From NCBI GenBank assembly GCA_039000515.1, contig JBCFYV010000024.1, positions 39,172,035 through 39,236,034 on the forward strand: DNA of 64,000 nucleotides. The letters run 5' to 3'. The notes below the pieces were generated by a model. It had not been told where the DNA came from and searched no databases. It saw only the letters and a list, made by a program, of their open reading frames with translations. The position numbers were made by a program, and so were the translations under genes. Source of the DNA: Timema cristinae (taxonomy: Eukaryota; Arthropoda; Insecta; Phasmatodea; Timematidae). Below, piece by piece: positions 55,853-64,000 of this stretch (positions are counted from its first letter, which is position 1; every line of letters begins with the position of its first letter).

Positions 55853-57769
55853 GGTCTAGCACTAAAGCTTAAAAAATAAAGGTCTCTTCTGTCTTCTCGC
55901 TGTGCAAGAAATATGGAAAGAAAGGGAAAACATAAACAGTTATTATAGTGAAAGGATAATAAAAACTATTCTCTTCGCATTTTTTTAAAAAAAAGGGACT
56001 GCAGAGTGGCTTTATTACATTTCACGTTATCGTCCATTTCTTGCAAAATTTAATAGGAAAGTTATACTTCGCCGACGCACATTTGGACTCCGCCACGACG
56101 CTTTTGGTCGAATAAAAACAAGCCTCTCCGCATGTTACTATTCTAACATAAAAAATATACCCGGTAGGAGAGGAGTGTGTACTTCTAGAGAAAGTGGTGG
56201 AGAATTTTAAAATATACTCACAGCTATGTTGTAGCGAAAGACTTCTATGGTCTAACCTAATAAGTGTTTTCTGGATTTTTGTGTTCGAATACTGGTGCAA
56301 CCAAGGAGAAAAGAGGTGTGATTTGACACCCTTTCCTCCCAAAGACCGCAAATAACTTTGGTAAAAACTCAAAACATATGAAGTAGAACAAAATATTGAG
56401 CTCTTAAGGTGTGTAGAATGTATGAGATACATTTTAAGGTATACCAATACACACATCAAAAGTGACTCTAAAGTTACAAATTTGTAAAAAAAAAAAATGT
56501 CTAATGTTAGATAAATTATTATATTGTATGTAAGACCACCTAAATTATTTAAATCGATGCCCTTGGTTACCATGAAAAAAACTCCAACTAGCTTCTAGAG
56601 GCATTTAATATTTATTTGTGTTCCTGAGGCTTGGGGGCACAGTACCCCAAGCTCGCTCTGTCTTTGCGCCCGAAATTACATTCTGGAAACATCCTTGATT
56701 GAATTCCTCCCCAAAGTACGAGTATATTTCTGGCTACACCCCTATTCGGCATTACAATTAAAGTTAACATTTATTATTCTTTGTATACACTAGTTAGGTT
56801 TTCGCACTTAATAAAGTACTTAATTCATTACAAGTTAAATACTACCGTGTTTACGACCAACAAACATGGTGATTATGAATAAAACATGGCTATCATGGAA
56901 ACTTGTGCGTAATTTGGGCACAAATCTGAAACAAATTGATGGATTTAGTTCAAACGTGATATTTAGATTTTACAAGGGACTTTTTTTTGACCCTCGCCCA
57001 CAGACAATGTCTGTGCCCTAACCCTTGAATTAAGGGTAGTTCACTGATGAGTGATATTTTAAATTACACATTTTTCGAAAATGGTTCTAACGGTTTTGTT
57101 TAAAATCAATATCTAAGGGGTGTTTTACCTGACAAATAACATTATATACTTTTATTTTGATAAAAATCCGTTAAGAAATTTAAAAAAATTCAAAATATTG
57201 TGAAACTCGCTATAGCAATTTTCTGACACAGCAAACAAAACTGTATACTTGGTTTTTGGGGGAAAATTTGTTTAAAGGTAGTTTACTGGTTACGGACTTT
57301 TTTTAAATTTGAATATTTCAAGAAATCGCTGTAGCGTTTTGGTTCCAAATTGCTATTTGAAGAATATTGTATTCAATAATAAATCATGTTTTTTTTAATA
57401 AATGAATTTAAGGGTAGTAAATTTAAGTTATGACAATTTTAGTATATTTAAAATATTTTGAAAATTGCCTTTAAGATTGAGTTCAAAATGATTTGGAATG
57501 GTTTTTCATGGGTTAATATAAATACTATGCATATTTATGTATAGTAATTTGTTTTTTTCCCTTTTAAAATAGTATAAAGATATATAAATTTATTCAATTT
57601 AGTTACTTGCCTTACTAGTTAAACAATAAACGATATAAAAATGTGACACACCTCAATAAAAGATTTCGTTAGTAAAATTAGTGACATGGATGATAAATAA
57701 TCTCAAACCGATGGGAACTCGGAAAAAAGGCGCATTCTCGTATAGTCCGATTTACTGTTATTATTATTA
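55853..57769. other. AT-rich; no secure gene
   Basis: The 183-codon minus-strand frame at 56022-56573 has no recognisable domain. At 56590-56750 a right end CTGGCTACACCCCTA resembles a hAT terminus without a clear partner. At 57030-57430 diverged repeats contain GGTAGTTYACTG and CGCTRTAGCRATTTT. Confidence 0.45.
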
Positions 57770-58015
57770 TTATTATTTATTATTAAGCACCGCGTCTTAC
57801 TACCTGTTTGGATTATACGCTTTACGTACTAATTACGCTAATGGACTAGGAATTGGGAAGTCCAATTAGAGGAAGTGAACCCGCATTTGCGTGGAGGGAG
57901 AGTGGAAAACCATTTAGGAAAAACCACCCCATTTCACCCGACTGAGATTCGGACTTCGATTCCGTCCCAGCGTCGCTAATCGACAGCGCGTTAGTCAACC
58001 CCACCGATAGCGGTA
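57770..58015 (-). repeat. SINE-B2
   Basis: AAGCACCGCGTCTTACTACC, TTTGCGTGGAGGGAGAGTGG, CCATTTCACCCGACTGAG, and the head GCGCGTTAGTCAACCCCACC. Part of the region before box B is altered. Confidence 0.87.
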
Positions 58016-58261
58016 TTAGTACTACGCTAACAGAGGTGGTTATTTTTAAGGGTTGACCACTTTCAGTTTTTCTCTAAAGTTTCCCTTTTCTCTCTCTCTC
58101 TCCTCTCCCCTCTCTCTGCCTCCATATGCAATTTTACACCGACATTTTTTTGTCAAAATAAATCAAATATTATTTCGGTACACATATAGAATTTAATTTT
58201 CTTCACATGGTGACATCAAGATTTCTTGAATATATGTTAAGGGTGTCCAAGAAGTTGTTAT

Positions 58262-58436
58262 TTTATTATTATTATATTATTATTATTATTAAGCACCGTG
58301 TCTTACTACCCGTTCGGTTATACGGCACTTACGCTAGTGTGTAATGGTAGGGTGATTGTGAGATGAAATGGAGGACCTACAGTTTAACGTGGGATCCGAA
58401 CCACGGTGGAGGCCTGGAATTCCCATCCAAGATGTT
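58262..58436 (-). repeat. SINE-A, 5'-truncated
   Basis: (ATT)n, AAGCACCGTGTCTTACTACC to CCTGGAATTCCCATCCAAGA; the whole head is missing. AAGTTGTTA before and AAGATGTTA after may be the duplication. Confidence 0.85.
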
Positions 58437-58488
58437 AATGACAACTTTTTAGTTCATTTAAAAAAAGTTTGCCATTTATTGTTACTAT

Positions 58489-58805
58489 GGTTAACCTCGA
58501 TGGTCTTGGGGGGGGGGGGAGTGCTAACCTCAGGACCCGATGTTCGTGGGTTTGAACCCATCCGTGGTCGACGGTTTTCTTGAGCGATATAAATACGTAG
58601 CAGCACTTTCTTTGGAGGGGAAGTAAAGCTATCGGTCCCGTATATATTATGGCCTTTAAAAAGCCCTGGAAGGTATATGAAAAAAAAAATCCCGACAAAA
58701 TTGGTAGGCTTCTTTTGCTTTCGCTCATAGATATTCTCGCATGGTTATATAATCAATTGGTTCAGAAAGTGCATGTTAAATACCTCAAATAAATAAAAAT
58801 AAAAT
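58489..58805 (+). repeat. SINE-C with a G12 run in box A
   Basis: GGTTAACCTCGATGGTCTTG runs into 12 G (58508-58519) where other copies have GGGGTAA. Box-B-like GGGTTTGAACCCATCCG; tail ATATAATCAATTGGTTCAGA and AAATAAATAAA. Confidence 0.87.
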
Positions 58806-58870
58806 AGTTTCGCTATGTTCATGACAAATATTCAACAAATTTTTTCATTCTAATGCGGAATCATTTATTT

Positions 58871-60154
58871 CATGATACCCTTCTCAGCTATTCTACATAA
58901 ATCCATTCGTTAAAAACTGTCGTGTCTAAAAAAATAAATGAATAACATGTCCAATGACATGACTGTAAAATAGGGAATTTATCCCATCCCAATTTCCCTT
59001 GTTTGCTTTTAAAAGATAACTTATTCGTTAATGAGCCAAAATATATGAATAACTAGATTTTAAATTGTAACTAAAATAGTTTTGATTTAAAATAGAGTAT
59101 AGGCTATACAAACTTGATCTGTAGCTTAGTAATAAAACATTTCTATTACTACTATTCATTGATTCTCTCTCCTAAAAATATACTATCTTTGATTTATTCC
59201 CAAACATATTTTATCTGTGGGATCACCTCTAGAAAATTTGTCTCCTACTAGATTAGTAGGAAAAGCGGTTCAACACTCTCGTATTGTACTATTTTCAGTT
59301 TCTTTTCAACATATTTAAAATGTTTTGTTTAACGATTCAGCAAGCACTTTATATGACTCGAAGCTTGGGGGTTATTTTTAAATCTCTTTGTTTCACCATT
59401 TCTACCATTGTCTTCTTGTTTAATTTTATCTTTTTTTGGTCTTTTGTTCTTAGCTATTTTCATTTTTTGATCCCTCTTACAGTTTGTAAATCTCTGTTTT
59501 GCCCTCTTTCTATTGTATTCTCTTTATCCCTGTCTATCTTTTGGTACTTGTACCATTTAATTTTTTTCTTTTTTTCATCCCTCGCGTTCCTTTCCGCATT
59601 CCGGTTTTATATTCCTCACTTTTAAGGGCCAAGAATCTTCGATACAAATTTTATAACTTGTCAAATAACACTGCCAATTTATTTCTTCAAAAAACAAACT
59701 TTCAACATAGATCACAACGTTGTTGCATTATTTGTGATAACGTTACACAACATTATTTATGATTTCAGTTGTATTGTCCCATTTGCAACCTGATGATTGA
59801 ATTATATGGTATACGTTACACAAACAATACTAATAAACAAAATTAATTATAATTATTTTTACAAGAAAATAAAAAAAAATATACCTTATTGATGGCATCG
59901 ATATAGTTATTAAAATATGTCTAAAAAATACTAATTAAATCATGTTTGATGAAAAAAATATCTTTTTCATGGATACTCAATTTCTAGGATTTCCACTAAC
60001 TCCTCTGTAAAATTAGTCAAAACTAGTAGTATTCTGTGGTTATTGACGATAGTACCAAAGTTATAGAGATCATATTATAAACTAATTTAAGGGATGTAAT
60101 GACAATCTTACACTAGCAACAATTAGAACATAGTAGGGATAGTTGGCAGTTTTT
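58871..60154. other. AT-rich, no secure gene
   Basis: The 113-codon plus-strand frame at 59284-59625 is Phe/Leu-rich because it lies in a T-rich strand (59380-59620). No membrane-protein family is recognised. Confidence 0.45.
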
Positions 60155-60670
60155 GTTAGCACCGCTTATTACTCGTTCTTGTCAAACGCCTATGCACTAA
60201 TTACTATAATGTGTTAGATTTATTATTTAATTATTTAGCATCGCGTCTTACTACCCGTTCGGGTTATACACTTTAAGTACTAATTACGCTAATGGATTAG
60301 GAATTGGGAAGGTTGAATTAGAGAAAGTGAACCCGCATTTGCGTCGAGGGGGAGTGGGAAACCATTTAGGAAAAACCACCCCCAGTTCACCCGACCGAGA
60401 TTCGAGCCTCGATCTCCCCGTCCTCAGCAGTTGAACTCAACACGACTAGCGCGTTAGCCAACTACGCCACCGAGGCAGGTCTAATGTGTTAGAAATGAGG
60501 AAGGTTGTTTCAAAAGGAAGTGTACCCGCATTTGCGGGGAGGTGGTGCGGAAAATCATTTAGGAAAATACTTAGTGCACCCGACCGGGATTGAACCCCGA
60601 TATCCCAGTCATCGGCCTCAAGTCTATTGCGAGAGTAGAACCTTAGATCATGCGACCACCTAAGTGGGTA
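60155..60670 (-). repeat. SINE-B1 split by SINE-B2
   Basis: Outer pieces 60155-60218 (TTAGCACCGCTTATTACTCG) and 60482-60670 (GTGTACCCGCATTTGCGGGG to CATGCGACCACCTAAGTGGG). The inner SINE-B2 is bounded by a perfect duplication TAATGTGTTAGA (60207-60218 and 60482-60493). Confidence 0.93.
60219..60481 (-). repeat. SINE-B2 nested in SINE-B1
   Basis: TTTAGCATCGCGTCTTACTA, TGCGTCGAGGGGGAGTGGG, CCCAGTTCACCCGACCGAG, CAACTACGCCACCGAGGCAG. Intact and young. Confidence 0.94.
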
Positions 60671-61018
60671 CTAGGGGTAGTTGATAAAAAAGTTCCGTTA
60701 AAATCTATTTTAGATTTGGGTTAAGATAATGAGTATAGTTATGTAAAATACATTTACTATGGGCTCAAAATTATTTTCAGAATAATGAAGGCTACAAATA
60801 CATATATTAAATCCCTTACGGTATTTAGGAAAGTACAATACTTTTCTGAAACATTATTCTAGTTATGAATAAATAATAAACGTTATTACTGTGCCACATG
60901 CTACACGTCATCTTAATCACTTGAGTATTCATCAAAAGTTTCTTGATCTAAAGAACGTTTGCACATAAATTATTTGTGCATGGAAGTGCATTTGCAAAAT
61001 ATTTTCAAAGAAGTCCAC
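60671..61018. other. AT-rich flank of the satellite
   Basis: Nothing recognised. Confidence 0.45.
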
Positions 61019-62716
61019 GAGCACTGCACCAAACTAAACACTTGCATAGTGGTGCACACATAATGATGAACCACATGAGCACTGCACCAAACTAAACACT
61101 TGCATAGTGGTGCACACATAATGATGAACCACACGAGCACTGCACCAAACTTAACACTTGCATAGTGGTGCACACATAATGATGAACCACATGAGCACTG
61201 CACCAAACTAAACACTTGCATAGTGGTGCACACATATTGATGAACCACATGAGCACTGCACCAAACTAAACACTTGCATAGTGGTGCACACATATTGATG
61301 AACCACACGAGCACTGCACCAAACTAAACATTTGCATAGTGGTGCACACATATTGATGAACCACATGAGCACTGCACCAAACTAAACACTTGCATAGTGG
61401 TGCACACATATTGATGAACCACACGAGCACTGCACCAAACTAAACATTTGCATAGTGGTGCACACATATTGATGAACCACATGAGCACTGCACCAAACTA
61501 AACATTTGCATAGTGGTGCATACATATTGATGAACCACACGAGCACTGCACCAAACTAAACATTTGCGTAGTGGTGCACACATATTGATGAACCACACGA
61601 GCACTGCACCAAACTAAACACTTGCATAGTGGTGCATACATATTGATGAACCACACGAGCACTGCACCAAACTAAACACTTGCATAGTGGTGCATACATA
61701 TTGATGAACCACACGAGCACTGCACCAAACTAAACACTTGCATAGTGGTGCACACATATTGATGAACCACACGAGCACTGCACCAAACTAAACACTTGCA
61801 TAGTGGTGCACACATATTGATGAACCACATGAGCACTGCACCAAACTAAACACTTGCATAGTGGTGCACACATATTGATGAACCACGCGAGCACTGCACC
61901 AAACTAAACATTTGCATAGTGGTGCATACATATTGATGAACCACACGAGCACTGCACCAAACTAAACATTTGCGTAGTGGTGCACACATATTGATGAACC
62001 ACACGAGCACTGCACCAAACTAAACCCTTGCATAGTGGTGCATACATATTGATGAACCACACGAGCACTGCACCAAACTAAACACTTGCATAGTGGTGCA
62101 CACATATTGATGAACCACACGAGCACTGCACCAAACTAAACACTTGCATAGTGGTGCATACATATTGATGAACCACACGAGCACTGCACCAAACTAAACA
62201 CTTGCATAGTGGTGCACACATATTGATGAACCACACGAGCACTGCACCAAACTAAACACTTGCATAGTGGTGCATACATATTGATGAACCACACGAGCAC
62301 TGCACCAAACTAAACACTTGCATAGTGGTGCATACATATTGATGAACCACACGAGCACTGCACCAAACTAAACACTTGCATAGTGGTGCACACATATTGA
62401 TGAACCACACGAGCACTGCACCAAACTAAACACTTGCATAGTGGTGCATACATATTGATGAACCACACGAGCACTGAACCAAACTAAACATTTGCATAGT
62501 GGTGCACACATATTGATGAACCACACGAGCACTGCACCAAACTAAACACTTGCATAGTGGTGCACACATATTGATGAACCACACGAGCACTGCATCAAAT
62601 TATCATTTACATAATGCTGCACACATATTGATGAACCACATGAGCACTGCACCAAACTAAACATTTGCGTAGTGGTGCACACATCACGATGAACCACTTG
62701 AGCACTGCACCAAATT
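61019..62716. repeat. 58-bp satellite array, about 29 copies
   Basis: Unit GAGCACTGCACCAAACTAAA, CACTTGCATAGTGGTGCACA, CATATTGATGAACCACAC. Each unit holds an exact inverted repeat TGCACCA / TGGTGCA around an 18-nt loop. Most copies differ at 1-3 sites; the last two or three units at the right edge are more diverged, and the first three share AATGATG in place of TTGATG. As 58 is not a multiple of three, the minus-strand frame at 60970-61314 has a 58-residue repeat and is an artefact. Confidence 0.96.
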
Positions 62717-63532
62717 ATTAGTCGTGGAGCGTAAAGAGGGTGCTTACGAGTTACATAATCATGCTTTTCTTTTACTTATTTACATTCAACATCTAACACT
62801 GATGGAAGAGGTGGGCTTTCAACATCTACTTTATCCTCAGTTAGCTGCGAACCCAAAACACTGCTCAGATAAGTGAAACGCTGATTTCCAGTGATCCGTG
62901 GGAAGCTATCACACAGTCCCCCGTAGAATGTGATTACACATATCTCTCGAAACCCTAGTATGTTCAATATTGTGTTACTTAATTTGTATATACTAATCTC
63001 TGTCTTCTTCTTTTTCCAGGTATGTTTCGCGAAATGCGACAATTCGCCACTTTAAGGTCAGTATAGTTTCGGGACATGATCCGATTCGCGCTTCCCTTCT
63101 GGGAAAATCATAACATGCATAATGGCATCTGCACAAGGATAAGGTAAAATATAATATTTTGCGATGTTTAAATGGCGTGTCTTTACTAACCGCCGGATCG
63201 AAAACACTTGATTAAATTTCAATAAACAATATTTAGTTTTATAGCTTAGCAAAGGTTTTAAAATAATTTATTTAAGGCGGCCACATAGGTCAGTGATAAA
63301 GTATCAATCGCTGTCAGTCCACACGGCTTAAAATACAATGTTCTGTGTCGTTTTCTGGAACTACTTCTCTATTTTGTCTAAATTCCCTTCCCTTACAACC
63401 GCCCGTTGTCACGTAGATAAGAAATATGGAAAATAAAACTCAAAAGTAATGTAATGTAAAGAAAGATCGCTGCAATTTCTCAAATATCTTAAAATTTTCC
63501 GTTATGAGTCTATAAACAAATTATTGTATTTG
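62717..63532. other. No secure gene
   Basis: An 88-codon minus-strand frame (62776-63042) and a 64-codon one (63058-63252) show no motif. GGTCAGTGATAAAGTATC (63288) faintly resembles box A. No clear feature. Confidence 0.4.
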
Positions 63533-63842
63533 TTGGAGGAAGGTTTATTATTATTATTATTATTTAGCACCGCGTCTTACTACCCATTCGGGTTATACGC
63601 ACTTACGCTAATGTGTAATGGTAAGGTGATTGTGAGATGAAATGAAGGACCTACAGTTTAACGTGGAATCCGAACCACGGTGGAGGCCTGGCATCCCCAC
63701 ATTCACAAGATGTCTTGTCAGAGGTGAAGGAAGGGTTTGGTAATCAGATAAATCTGTGCCGGGACCGAGGATTGAACCCCGGCCGCCACACAGAAGTCTG
63801 ACACCTTACCCCTAGACCACCAGGTCACCTTGGAGGAAGGTT
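63533..63842 (-). repeat. SINE-A with a 13-bp target-site duplication
   Basis: Element 63546-63829, from (ATT)n and AGCACCGCGTCTTACTACCC to GACCACCAGGTCACC. The duplication TTGGAGGAAGGTT is perfect (63533-63545 and 63830-63842), so this copy is young. Confidence 0.95.
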
Positions 63843-64000
63843 AAATCTTAAGTCCTTTTTCATCAAGCCTAGTCTTATAGATCCGCAAATATGATTAAAA
63901 AAGTCGTTGAAAATAAGTTAATGTCACTTTTTTTATTAATAAATATCAAACTATAGGGTTGTTAAGGAAAAAAGACCCCCTTTGGAATCCTTCGACTTTA
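63843..64000. other. AT-rich end of window
   Basis: Nothing recognised. Confidence 0.4.

Larger units (their letters stand above)
58130..58870. mobile_element. FB1 foldback element split by SINE-A and SINE-C
   Basis: Pieces: 58145-58261 (TTTTGTCAAAATAAATCAAA, GGGTGTCCAAGAAGTTGTTA), 58437-58488 (TTAATGACAACTTTTTAG) and 58806-58870 (ATGTTCATGACAAATATTCA, ACAAATTTT). The order fits one element opened by two SINE insertions. Confidence 0.62.

Noticed and set aside
56022..56573. 183-codon minus-strand open frame, the longest in the window
   Set aside because: Low-complexity hydrophobic start, no recognisable domain, no splice or promoter context, AT-rich DNA. Compatible with chance or an old transposon.
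56590..56750. Complete hAT-like element
   Set aside because: Only one plausible terminus (CTGGCTACACCCCTA); no partner end or duplication seen.
59284..59625. Phe/Leu-rich 113-codon frame resembling a membrane protein
   Set aside because: It lies in a T-rich strand; hydrophobic residues follow from composition and no family pattern is seen.
60970..61314. Cys/His-rich 114-codon repeat protein
   Set aside because: Translation of the 58-bp satellite; the 58-residue period equals three units.
61019..62716. CRISPR-like array
   Set aside because: No spacers; a pure tandem satellite.

Overview
The window looks like non-coding, repeat-saturated DNA from an animal nuclear genome, most likely an invertebrate. 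This rests on AT-rich sequence, one good open exon ending in a canonical GT splice donor, dozens of tRNA-headed SINEs with target-site duplications, hAT- and pogo/Tigger-like short DNA transposons, Helitron-type elements, foldback elements and several satellite or minisatellite arrays. I see no rRNA, no CRISPR array, no bacterial operon and no intact transposase or reverse transcriptase. I cannot name the species; an arthropod is only a guess.

Coding content. The only coding segment I would defend is 1208-1666 (+): 153 codons from ATG to a CAG|GTAAGA donor, clearly richer in G+C than its surroundings. I do not recognise the protein. No later exon could be found with confidence, so the rest of the gene may lie beyond a very long intron or outside the window. 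Nearly all other open frames are chance readings through SINEs, satellites or AT-rich DNA.

Repeats. About 50 SINE copies fall into families I label here for convenience. SINE-A, SINE-B1 and SINE-B2 have three different tRNA-like heads but share one 3' end (GTATAACCCGAACGGGTAGT followed by AAGACGCGGTGCTA and TAA/AAT or A repeats). SINE-C and SINE-E have two other heads and share a second 3' end (GTTCAGAAAGTGCATGTTAA followed by AATAAATAAA). This modular head/tail arrangement suggests capture by the machinery of two LINE lineages. Several copies have 12-13 bp target-site duplications, so some are young.

Layout. 1-3.7 kb: exon and AT-rich flanks. 3.7-8.8 kb: SINE cluster and a diverged minisatellite. 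8.8-9.5 kb: hAT-like element. 10.1-11.1 kb: degenerate long-period tandem array. 12-15.3 kb: SINEs, a 46-bp minisatellite and a Helitron-like element. 16.2-18.2 kb: a deeply nested SINE/MITE/hAT/SINE block. 19-34 kb: SINEs, foldback elements, a 29-bp array, two hAT-like elements and two Tigger-like elements. 35-48 kb: mostly AT-rich unique or ancient sequence with scattered SINEs. 48.4-49.1 kb: a SINE-E whose box-A region has been amplified about nine times. 49-60.7 kb: SINEs, Helitron-like elements and foldback elements nested in one another. 61.0-62.7 kb: a 58-bp satellite of about 29 copies. 63.5-63.8 kb: a young SINE-A with a 13-bp duplication.

The most interesting signals are the modular SINE network, two SINEs of different families at the same target site in two copies of one hAT-like element, a pol III box-A minisatellite born inside a SINE, the hairpin-forming 58-bp satellite, and repeated SINE/Helitron insertion into foldback elements. 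All family names and boundaries come from reading the window only and were not tested against a repeat library.
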